A stretch of 64,000 nucleotides of DNA, from assembly GCF_030403745.1 (NCBI RefSeq), contig NZ_JAQMWP010000009.1, forward strand, positions 310,001-374,000, read 5' to 3'. The notes beneath the pieces are model-generated. The model made no database searches and had not been told where the DNA came from. It worked only from the letters and a program-made list of their open reading frames with translations. Origin of the DNA: Streptomyces sp. S.PB5 (GTDB taxonomy: Bacteria; Actinomycetota; Actinomycetes; Streptomycetales; Streptomycetaceae). The translations under genes and the position numbers were made by a program. Shown here piece by piece: positions 17,583-24,396 of this stretch (within the stretch, counting starts at the first letter, position 1; the number at the start of each line of letters is the position of its first letter).

Positions 17583-18629
17583 GTGGACGTGCAGAAGAAG
17601 CTCGACGAGATCGTGGCCTCGGTCTCCGGCGCCCGGTCGATGCCCATGTCGGCCTCGTGCGTGGTCAACCGCGCCGAACTGCTCGCGATGCTGGAAGAGG
17701 TCAGGGCCGCCCTGCCCGACTCCCTCGCCCAGGCCCAGGAGCTGATCGGCGGCCGTGAGCAGATGGTCGAGCAGGCCCGCCAGGAGGCCGAGCGGATCAT
17801 CTCCGGCGCGCACGCCGAGCGCGGCTCCCTGATCTCCGACACCGAGGTCGCCCGCCGCTCCCAGGCCGAGGCCGACCGCATCCTCTCCGAGGCCCGCCGG
17901 GAGGCCGAGGAGGTCCGCGCGGAGGCCGACGACTACGTCGACTCCAAGCTGGCGAACTTCGAGGTCGTCCTCACCAAGACCATCGGCTCGGTCGGCCGCG
18001 GCCGCGAGAAGCTCCTCGGCACCGGACCGGGCCTCGACGAGCAGGGCTACGAGGACGAGGACGCCCCCGAGCGCAGCCACGACCCCGAGACCCTGCGCCG
18101 GGACGCCGACACCTACGTCGACACCAAGCTCGGCGCCTTCGAGGCGGTCCTCACCAAGACCCTGGAGGCCGTCGGCAAGGGCCGCGCCAAGCTGCACGGG
18201 CGGATCGCCACCGACGACCTCGGCGCCCTCGCCGACGACAACAGCACCGTCCAGCACTCCAGCGACGCCGACTACCTCGCCGACCTCGCGGCCCTGGCCG
18301 AGCAGGACAGCCGGGCCGCGGCCGAGCAGCCCGTACCGCCGCAGTACGAGCCGCAGCCGGCGTACGGCTACCAGCAGACGGACACCTACGGCGGCGGCTA
18401 CGCGCAGCAGCCGGCGTACGGCCAGCAGGACGCCTATGGCTACCAGCAGGCCGATCCGTACGCCTACCAGGGGTACGACGCCCAGCAGGCCGCCTACGAC
18501 GCCGGACAGGCACAGCAGGGCCAGCAGCACGCCCAGCAGTCGTACGCCCTGGACGAGACCAGCCTCTTCGACACCGGCATGATCACGCCGGAGCAGCTGA
18601 GGGCCTACGAGCAGGGCCGCGGCCAGTAG
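17583..18629 (+). CDS. DivIVA/ATP-synthase-b-like coiled-coil protein (annotated elsewhere as cell division initiation protein)
   Basis: A 348-residue soluble protein. Residues ~55-115 form a charged coiled coil (VEQARQEAERI, SEARREAEEVRAEA). A 28-residue block occurs twice exactly 60 residues apart (117-144 and 177-204), with shared core YVDxKLxxFExVLTKTxxxV. The C-terminal third (about 250-330) is low-complexity, rich in Q, Y, A and G (PAYGYQQ-type units), ending in a conserved-looking ETSLFDTGMITPEQLRAYEQ. Family members in streptomycetes are called DivIVA-like and sit between coaD and yceD, as here. A cytoskeletal or scaffold role is inferred, not shown. The GTG start has only a weak ribosome binding site. 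Confidence 0.8.
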   Translation: MDVQKKLDEIVASVSGARSMPMSASCVVNRAELLAMLEEVRAALPDSLAQAQELIGGREQMVEQARQEAERIISGAHAERGSLISDTEVARRSQAEADRILSEARREAEEVRAEADDYVDSKLANFEVVLTKTIGSVGRGREKLLGTGPGLDEQGYEDEDAPERSHDPETLRRDADTYVDTKLGAFEAVLTKTLEAVGKGRAKLHGRIATDDLGALADDNSTVQHSSDADYLADLAALAEQDSRAAAEQPVPPQYEPQPAYGYQQTDTYGGGYAQQPAYGQQDAYGYQQADPYAYQGYDAQQAAYDAGQAQQGQQHAQQSYALDETSLFDTGMITPEQLRAYEQGRGQ

Positions 18630-18780
18630 ACGCCCGCGGGGGCCGGTAGGAAACCACCGGATTGGGCCGTGAGCGAAAGGTCCAGTATCCTGGCTCTTCG
18701 GTCGCGTGTACGTCCGCGATCAGCGCTGCCCGGGAACACCGAAGGGCAGCGTCCCTTGAGCTCGAAGATCGAAAGCAGGA

Positions 18781-19431
18781 ATGGCCCTGAACGCCCGTCT
18801 CGACCACCGCAAGCCTCTCGTGTTCGACACACACGAGCTGGGGCGGCGGCCCGGTGCGCTTCAGCGGCTGACCCGTGAGATCGAGGCTCCCAAGGATCTC
18901 GGGATCGCGGGAGTGATCGGAGTGCCGGAAGGCGCCCCGGTGGAGCTCGAACTCCGGCTCGAGTCGGTCATGGAAGGGGTGCTTGTCACAGGCACCGCCC
19001 GTGCACAGGCCGAGGGGGAGTGCGTAAGGTGTCTGGAGCCGCTTGAGCTGGAGCTCGAAGCGGACTTCCAGGAGATGTTCTCGTACCCTGACGCCGATGA
19101 CCGGGGCCGCGTGAAAGCGGAGCCGGCCGACGACGCCGAGGAAGACGAGGACAGGCTCTTTCTCGAGGACGGCCTGTTCGACCTCGAACCCGTGCTGCGT
19201 GACGCGGTGGTGCTTGCCCTGCCGATGCAGCCGGTGTGCCAGGACGACTGCCCCGGCCTGTGCTCCGAGTGCGGAGCCCGGCTGGCGGACGACCCGGACC
19301 ACCACCATGACGCCGTCGACATCCGTTGGGCGGCACTGCAGGGACTCGCCGGTTCACTCGAAGATGGCGAGAAGGACGAGATGAGCGGCGCCGAAGCGGA
19401 AGCGGGCGTCGACGAGAAGCAGGAGAAGTAG
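18781..19431 (+). CDS. YceD/DUF177 family protein
   Basis: This 216-residue protein is encoded immediately before rpmF, as in most bacteria and plastids, where DUF177 proteins are linked to 23S rRNA accumulation. It starts MALNARLDHRKPLVFDTHEL. It has a first cysteine pair CVRC (81, 84) and a later cluster C153, C157, C161, C164 (CQDDCPGLCSEC), then an acidic tail. The cysteines could hold zinc. Spacing to rpmF is two bases, so the genes are coupled. Confidence 0.9.
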   Translation: MALNARLDHRKPLVFDTHELGRRPGALQRLTREIEAPKDLGIAGVIGVPEGAPVELELRLESVMEGVLVTGTARAQAEGECVRCLEPLELELEADFQEMFSYPDADDRGRVKAEPADDAEEDEDRLFLEDGLFDLEPVLRDAVVLALPMQPVCQDDCPGLCSECGARLADDPDHHHDAVDIRWAALQGLAGSLEDGEKDEMSGAEAEAGVDEKQEK

Positions 19432-19433
19432 CC

Positions 19434-19607
19434 GTGGCTGTTCCGAAGCGGAAGATGTCGCGCAGCAACACGCGCCACCGCCGGTCGCAGTGGAAGGCTG
19501 CGGTCACCCCTCTGGTTGCGTGCGAGCGCTGCCACGAGCCCAAGCAGCAGCACATCGCGTGCCCGTCTTGCGGCACGTACAACAAGCGCCAGGTCCTCGA
19601 GGTCTGA
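19434..19607 (+). CDS. rpmF: 50S ribosomal protein L32 (zinc-ribbon form)
   Basis: This 57-residue L32 begins MAVPKRKMSRSNTRHRRSQW and has C30-C33 and C43-C46, a complete zinc ribbon, so it is the C+ paralogue. AGGAGA overlaps the end of the upstream gene and GTG is the start. It sits in the conserved yceD-rpmF-rnc order. Confidence 0.98.
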   Translation: MAVPKRKMSRSNTRHRRSQWKAAVTPLVACERCHEPKQQHIACPSCGTYNKRQVLEV

Positions 19608-19626
19608 GCGGCTGGTGAGAGGCACT

Positions 19627-20415
19627 GTGTCCACTCCGAAGAAAAATTCTGCGGACAACACGGCCTCGTCCCACACGCTGTTGGAAGGGCGGCTCGGGTA
19701 CAAGCTCGAGTCCGCCCTTCTGGTGCGTGCGCTGACCCACCGGTCCTACGCGTACGAGAACGGCGGCCTGCCCACCAACGAGCGCCTGGAGTTCCTCGGG
19801 GACTCCGTTCTCGGCCTCGTGGTCACGGACACGCTGTACCGCACCCACCCCGACCTGCCCGAAGGCCAGCTGGCCAAGTTGCGGGCCGCGGTGGTCAATT
19901 CTCGTGCGCTGGCTGAGGTCGGCCGCGGGCTCGACCTGGGCTCCTTCATCCGGCTCGGCCGTGGTGAAGAGGGCACGGGCGGCCGGGACAAGGCGTCCAT
20001 CCTCGCCGACACCCTCGAAGCGGTGATCGGCGCGGTCTATCTCGACCAGGGCCTCGATGCGGCGTCCGAACTGGTGCACCGCCTGTTCGATCCGCTGATC
20101 GAGAAGTCCTCCAACCTCGGTGCCGGCCTGGACTGGAAGACCAGCCTCCAGGAGCTCACCGCGACCGAAGGCCTCGGCGTGCCCGAGTACCAGGTCTCGG
20201 AGACCGGCCCCGACCACGAGAAGACCTTCACTGCTGCCGCCCGCGTCGGAGGCGTCTCGTACGGCACCGGCACCGGCCGCAGCAAGAAGGAGGCGGAGCA
20301 GCAGGCCGCCGAGTCCGCCTGGCGGTCCATCCGGGCCGCGGCGGACGAGCGCGTCAAGGCTGCCGAGAAGGCCGCCGAGGCCGCCGGCGCCGACGAGACG
20401 CCCGCCTCCGCCTGA
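19627..20415 (+). CDS. rnc: ribonuclease III (AbsB orthologue)
   Basis: RNase III cuts double-stranded RNA in rRNA processing and mRNA turnover. In S. coelicolor the gene is absB, and its mutants lose antibiotic production globally. The 262-residue protein has the endonuclease signature NERLEFLGDS (51-60), the second acidic pair in ADTLEAVIGAVYLD, and a C-terminal dsRNA-binding domain (DWKTSLQELT to KKEAEQQAAESAW). The C-terminal tail is Ala/Glu-rich. Two in-frame GTG starts, 19615 and 19627, are possible; the second has GAGAGG just upstream. Confidence 0.95.
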   Translation: MSTPKKNSADNTASSHTLLEGRLGYKLESALLVRALTHRSYAYENGGLPTNERLEFLGDSVLGLVVTDTLYRTHPDLPEGQLAKLRAAVVNSRALAEVGRGLDLGSFIRLGRGEEGTGGRDKASILADTLEAVIGAVYLDQGLDAASELVHRLFDPLIEKSSNLGAGLDWKTSLQELTATEGLGVPEYQVSETGPDHEKTFTAAARVGGVSYGTGTGRSKKEAEQQAAESAWRSIRAAADERVKAAEKAAEAAGADETPASA

Positions 20416-20435
20416 AAGTACAGCGCGTCACCGAA

Positions 20436-20463
20436 GCGCCCGCCCCGCACCTGGGGCGGGCGC
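20436..20463 (+). terminator. GC-rich hairpin after rnc
   Basis: A perfect 11-base stem, GCGCCCGCCCC with its complement around loop GCACCT, starts about 20 bases after the rnc stop. There is no T-run, which is common for streptomycete terminators. Confidence 0.7.
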
Positions 20464-20471
20464 TCGGCTCA

Positions 20472-20632
20472 TGGCACCGGGCGCATAGCACCTGGCCCAT
20501 GCACCGGGCTTGCAGCACCGAGCTGATAGAACCGGACTCGCAGCCCCGAGCCGACAGCACCGGCTCGTAGCACCACACACCCACCGGCTGAGAGCGCCGG
20601 CTCACAGCACCGGCTTGTCACACCGGCTTTCA
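20472..20632. repeat. degenerate 13-16-bp repeats between rnc and mutM
   Basis: About eleven diverged copies of a GCACCGGCTYGYA-like unit run nearly continuously from the rnc terminator to the mutM ribosome binding region. Spacing varies from 11 to 16 bases. No coding capacity is supported here. Confidence 0.75.
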
Positions 20633-20643
20633 CAGGGGATCCC

Positions 20644-21504
20644 ATGCCCGAGTTGCCCGAGGTCGAGGTCGTACGACGCGGTCTGGAGCGGTGGGTCGCC
20701 CACCGCGCGGTCGCCGAGGCGGAGGTGCTGCACCCGCGTGCCGTACGCCGTCACATCGCCGGTGCCGACGACTTCACCCACCGCCTCAAGGGCCACCGCA
20801 TCGGCGTCCCGAGCCGCCGCGGCAAGTATCTGTGGCTGCCCCTGGAGGACACCAACCAGTCGGTCCTCGCCCACCTCGGCATGAGCGGCCAGCTCCTGGT
20901 CCAGCCGCACGAGGTGCCCGACGAGAAGCATCTGCGCATCCGCGTCCGGTTCGCCGACGGCCTGGGCACGGAACTCCGCTTCGTCGACCAACGCACCTTC
21001 GGCGGACTGTCGTTGCACGACAACACCGAGGACGGCCTGCCCGACGTCATCGCGCACATCGCCCGCGACCCGCTGGACCCGCTCTTCGACGACGAGGCCT
21101 TCCACCAGAACCTCCGCCGCAAGCGCAGCACCATCAAACGGGCCCTGCTCGACCAGTCGTTGATCAGCGGAGTCGGCAACATCTATGCGGACGAGGCGCT
21201 TTGGCGCGCCCGTATCCACTACGAGCGTCCGACCGCCGGCTTCACCCGCCCGCGCACGGCCGAACTCCTGGGCCACGTAAGGGACGTGATGAACGCGGCC
21301 CTCGCGGTGGGCGGCACGAGTTTCGACAGCCTGTACGTCAACGTCAACGGGGAGTCCGGGTACTTCGACCGCTCGCTCGACGCGTACGGCCGCGAGGGAC
21401 AGCCCTGCAAGCGGTGCGGTACGCCGATGCGCCGACGGCCCTGGATGAACCGGTCCAGCTACTTCTGCCCGAAGTGTCAGCGGGCGCCGCGCGTCTCGTC
21501 GTAA
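20644..21504 (+). CDS. mutM: formamidopyrimidine-DNA glycosylase
   Basis: MutM (Fpg) removes oxidised purines such as 8-oxoguanine and nicks the strand. The 286-residue protein begins MPELPEVEVVRRGL; Pro2 and Glu3 are the catalytic residues after Met removal. The H2TH region is SLISGVGNIYADEALW. The C-terminal zinc finger is CKRC...CPKC with RSSY and the terminal arginine region present. Its last 28 bases overlap the 3' end of the convergent HxlR gene. Confidence 0.97.
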   Translation: MPELPEVEVVRRGLERWVAHRAVAEAEVLHPRAVRRHIAGADDFTHRLKGHRIGVPSRRGKYLWLPLEDTNQSVLAHLGMSGQLLVQPHEVPDEKHLRIRVRFADGLGTELRFVDQRTFGGLSLHDNTEDGLPDVIAHIARDPLDPLFDDEAFHQNLRRKRSTIKRALLDQSLISGVGNIYADEALWRARIHYERPTAGFTRPRTAELLGHVRDVMNAALAVGGTSFDSLYVNVNGESGYFDRSLDAYGREGQPCKRCGTPMRRRPWMNRSSYFCPKCQRAPRVSS

Positions 21505-21866
21505 CGCAGGCGCGCTTCGAGCACCTCGTCCATGCGGCCCTCCAAGAACTGGATGAGGCCGATCAGCCGCTCGGCGACCCCGCGCCCCAGCGGGGTCAGC
21601 TCGTAGTCCACGCGGGGCGGGTTGGTCGGCTGGGCCTCGCGGTGCACCAGGCCGTCGCGCTCCAGGGCCTGGAGGGTCTGGGACAGCATCTTCTCGCTCA
21701 CGCCGTCCACGCGTCGGCGCAGCTCGTTGAAGCGCAGGGAGCCGTCGTGGAGGGCGCCGAGCGTGAGGCCGCCCCAGCGGCCCGTGATGTGCTCCAGCGT
21801 GCCGCGCGAGGGGCAGGCCTTGGCGAACACGTCGTAGGCGAGATCGATCTCCTGCGTGCTTTCCAT
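21477..21866 (-). CDS. HxlR-family transcriptional regulator
   Basis: A 129-residue winged-helix protein. It has a conserved Cys18 in AKACPSRGTLEHITGRW, the recognition region LRFNELRRRVDGVSEKMLSQTLQALERDGLV and the wing YELTPLGRGV. HxlR proteins often sense electrophiles or oxidants through this cysteine and usually control a neighbouring oxidoreductase, but none is adjacent here. The 3' end overlaps mutM convergently. Target unknown. Confidence 0.93.
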   Translation of the reverse strand: MESTQEIDLAYDVFAKACPSRGTLEHITGRWGGLTLGALHDGSLRFNELRRRVDGVSEKMLSQTLQALERDGLVHREAQPTNPPRVDYELTPLGRGVAERLIGLIQFLEGRMDEVLEARLRYDETRGAR

Positions 21867-21901
21867 ATCCCCAGCGTACGGGAGGACAGCGCTAACGAAA
21901 A

Positions 21902-21930
21902 GGGAGCACTAACCGCGGGTTAGCGCTCCC
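21902..21930 (-). terminator. terminator of the CAP-domain gene
   Basis: The inverted repeat GGGAGCACTAACC / GGTTAGCGCTCCC has a short GCG loop. On the minus strand it is followed by TTTT and lies about 20 bases after the stop of the CAP gene. A further AGCGCTAAC copy lies next to it at 21889-21897, towards the hxlR start. Confidence 0.75.
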
Positions 21931-21952
21931 TTCTCCCTGGCCCCTGCTTCGG

Positions 21953-23131
21953 TCAGTAGCCGAAGTCCTGCGTCCACCACGGACCGCCGGAGCCGAAGTG
22001 CACACCGACCCCCAGCGTCTTGAAGTCGCAGTTCAGGATGTTCGCCTTGTGGCCCGGGCTGCTCATCCAGGCCTCCATCACCGCGGCGGCGGTGGCCTGG
22101 CCCCGGGCTATGTTCTCGCCGCCGAGGCTGGTGATGCCGAGCGCCTCGGCCCGGTCCCAGGGGGTCTCGCCGCTGGGGTCGGTGTGGTCGAAGAAGCCCT
22201 CCGCGGCCATGGCTTCGCTGAAGGCCTCCGCCAGCTTGGCGAGCTCGCTGTTGGCGGCGACCGCGCTGCAGCCCACCTTCGCCCGCTCCTCGTTCACCAG
22301 CTTCAGCACCTCGGCCGCGGCCTGGGCCTCCGCGGAGACGGTCACCGGCCCGGCGGTCTTCTTCGGCGGGGTCCTCTCCTTCTGCGAAGGAGTCGTCTTC
22401 GGCTTCTTGCTGGGCGTGGCCGTCGGCTTCTCCGACGGAGCCTCGCTCGGCGCGGCCGTCGAGGCCGAGGCGGACGGCGTCGGTGAGGCCGTACGGCCGC
22501 CGGCGCGGCTGGCCGCCTCGTCGTCCCGGCTCTCGTCGGCGCTGCCGGAGGTGCCGCCCTGCTCGGTCGCGGAGTTGGTCGGGGAGTTCGCGGCCTGCAC
22601 CTTGTCGGAGTTGCTGCCGCCGCCGAGCTTGTAGTTGTCGAGGCCGGGCACCACGCCGGTGGCCACCGCGACCGTGCCGATCGCGACCGCCGCGGAGACC
22701 CCGAGCAGACCGGTCTTGACCGGCGTCACGACCTTCTTCTTGCGCCGACGGCCCGAGCCGCCCCCACGCCGCGGACCGCCGTCGCCCGGCGAGAAGCCCT
22801 CGCTCGGGAACATCGCGGTGCTCGCGGTGCCCGTGGACCACGCGTAGTCGTCGTCCGTCGCGTAGAGGTAGGCCTCGCTGCGGGCGACGTGCGCCTCGGG
22901 GTTCAGATAGGGCGCGATCCCCACGACGGGGTACTCGCCCGTGTGGTGACCTCGGGCGTCCGCCTCGAAGTCGTACGAGAACTGCTGGTCCAAGCCGTAC
23001 GAATGCTGCGGGTCATAGTCGTACGAGTGCTGCCGGTCGTAGCCGCTCGTGTATGAGCCGTCTGTTTCTGTGACCCCCGTGGCGCGGCCCGTGGCGGCGC
23101 GGCCGGCGGCGGAGCGTCGGTGGCGTCCCAT
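21953..23131 (-). CDS. membrane-anchored CAP/SCP-domain (YkwD-like) protein
   Basis: A 392-residue protein. Residues 1-130 are a cytoplasmic-looking stretch with Tyr/His/Gln-rich units (YDRQHSYDYDPQHSYGLDQQ), ending in RRRKKK. One membrane segment spans about 139-163. A Ser/Thr/Pro/Lys linker follows at about 170-260. The C-terminal CAP domain (about 265-392) has LVNEERAKVGC, FFDHTDPSGETPWDRAEALG, GENIARG and SPGHKANIL, ending WWTQDFGY. The histidines and acidic residues of the CAP cavity are present. The topology puts the CAP domain outside the cell. Bacterial CAP proteins have no single agreed function. The ATG has AGGAAGG nine bases upstream; the longer frame upstream is noncoding. Confidence 0.88.
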   Translation of the reverse strand: MGRHRRSAAGRAATGRATGVTETDGSYTSGYDRQHSYDYDPQHSYGLDQQFSYDFEADARGHHTGEYPVVGIAPYLNPEAHVARSEAYLYATDDDYAWSTGTASTAMFPSEGFSPGDGGPRRGGGSGRRRKKKVVTPVKTGLLGVSAAVAIGTVAVATGVVPGLDNYKLGGGSNSDKVQAANSPTNSATEQGGTSGSADESRDDEAASRAGGRTASPTPSASASTAAPSEAPSEKPTATPSKKPKTTPSQKERTPPKKTAGPVTVSAEAQAAAEVLKLVNEERAKVGCSAVAANSELAKLAEAFSEAMAAEGFFDHTDPSGETPWDRAEALGITSLGGENIARGQATAAAVMEAWMSSPGHKANILNCDFKTLGVGVHFGSGGPWWTQDFGY

Positions 23132-23305
23132 GTGTCCTGGCCTTCCTAGGTCTTTGTGGCCGACTCGTCCCCCAGCGGTCGGACCGAACTCACAAAACTC
23201 ACACGATCGAGTGAGTTTCGTATGAGATTCATTGGCAGGGGACGGTACCGCATGGCGCCAGGGGAGGGAGAGTCCAGAGAGACATTGGTTGGTTAGGTTG
23301 CATCC

Positions 23306-23587
23306 ATGAGCGAGGATGTGCGATTGGTCGCCTGGGTGCGTGGACGCGTCCAAGGTGTGGGTTTCCGCTGGTTCACCAGGGCCAAGGCCCTTGAGCTGGG
23401 TGGGCTGAGTGGTTTTGCTCTCAATTTGGGGGACGGACGGGTCCAGGTGGTCGCCGAGGGTCCGCGCGAGCACTGCGAGGGGCTCCTCGACTGGCTCCAG
23501 GGCGAGGACACGCCCGGGCGCGTGGACGGTGTGACCGAGATCTGGGACACACCCCGTGGGGGTTACGACGGCTTCGCCATCCGCTGA
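23306..23587 (+). CDS. acyP: acylphosphatase
   Basis: This small enzyme hydrolyses acyl phosphates. The 93-residue protein has the signature GRVQGVGFRWF with catalytic Arg21, and Asn40 in ALNLGDGRV. It is full length and divergent from the CAP gene with a 174-base gap. Confidence 0.95.
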   Translation: MSEDVRLVAWVRGRVQGVGFRWFTRAKALELGGLSGFALNLGDGRVQVVAEGPREHCEGLLDWLQGEDTPGRVDGVTEIWDTPRGGYDGFAIR

Positions 23588-23969
23588 GCCGGTTCTGTAA
23601 AGCACGCCAGGTCGAAGCGGAGTGGCATGCCACGGGCAACTGCCTGAAGCAGAAAGGTGCTGGTGGTTGCCAAGAACGGCTTTTCCTGGGAGGCTCCGCA
23701 CTTAAGAATGATCGCTACGCCCTGAGGGCCCCGCAGGAGTCGCCGCGCCGCCGTTCAAGGCCGCATGCCCCCGGGTTGCCCGCCAATACAGGGCGTGATC
23801 GTGTTGACCGTCAAACTTTTTGGTGAGACGCTGAATGCACCCCGCGCACCTTAGCTGTTTGGCATGGATGAACGGCAGCACAAACTCAACAGTGCCAAGC
23901 ATCGCGGGTGCGAATCCCTCACGACCCACACCGCTTCGGTCGGTCACTCAGTGTGGAGGACCATCCATC
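23588..23969. promoter_or_regulatory. 382-base noncoding gap upstream of the 67-residue gene
   Basis: No gene is supported. It contains the palindrome TGGCATGCCA (about 23623-23632) and TTGACCGTCAA (23804-23814), an 11-base dyad that overlaps a possible -35 TTGACC. No good -10 follows at 17-18 bases, so the promoter call is weak. Confidence 0.35.
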
Positions 23970-24173
23970 ATGGCAAAGGCGCTTCTCGGTTACGTCGGCG
24001 GCTCCGACCCGCGACTCATTGCCGAGATGCGACGGCTCCAGCAGCGCGTACAGGACCTCGAATCCGAGCTCGTACGGATCCAGGCCGAGAACGACGCGCT
24101 CGCGGCTGCCGCTTCTCACGACTCGCTTCTGGAGAGCATCGACGCACACCAGGCGGAGCCTGCGCTCACCTGA
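23970..24173 (+). CDS. conserved small coiled-coil protein, function unknown
   Basis: A 67-residue protein with start MAKALLGYVGGSDPRLIAEM, then a heptad-patterned helix (MRRLQQRVQDLESELVRIQAENDAL) predicted to be a leucine-zipper-like coiled coil, and a short acidic tail. GGAGGA lies nine bases before the ATG, and a strong terminator follows about 75 bases after the stop, so this is a real monocistronic gene. I recall near-identical small proteins in other streptomycetes next to smc. No function is assigned; dimerisation is likely. Confidence 0.85.
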   Translation: MAKALLGYVGGSDPRLIAEMRRLQQRVQDLESELVRIQAENDALAAAASHDSLLESIDAHQAEPALT

Positions 24174-24248
24174 TCACTGCATCGCACCACGACACGCAGT
24201 GGTTGGGCTGCCCGTATCAACCGCTAAGTTGTCAGAGATTGAGTTTGC

Positions 24249-24270
24249 AAGGGACGCTTCGGCGTCCCTT
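24249..24270 (+). terminator. UUCG-capped intrinsic terminator
   Basis: A nine-base perfect stem AAGGGACGC with TTCG tetraloop, followed by CTTTCTTTCC. It ends the transcript of the 67-residue protein gene before smc. Confidence 0.9.
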
Positions 24271-24396
24271 CTTTCTTTCCCCCGTGCTCCCCACACCTTC
24301 TTTAACGTCTGATGTGCCCTGCACGTTCATGGGTGAAACCGCGGGAAACAGCACGTTCATGGAGTGAGACAACCCCGGAAGGTAGAGTCCAGCGGC

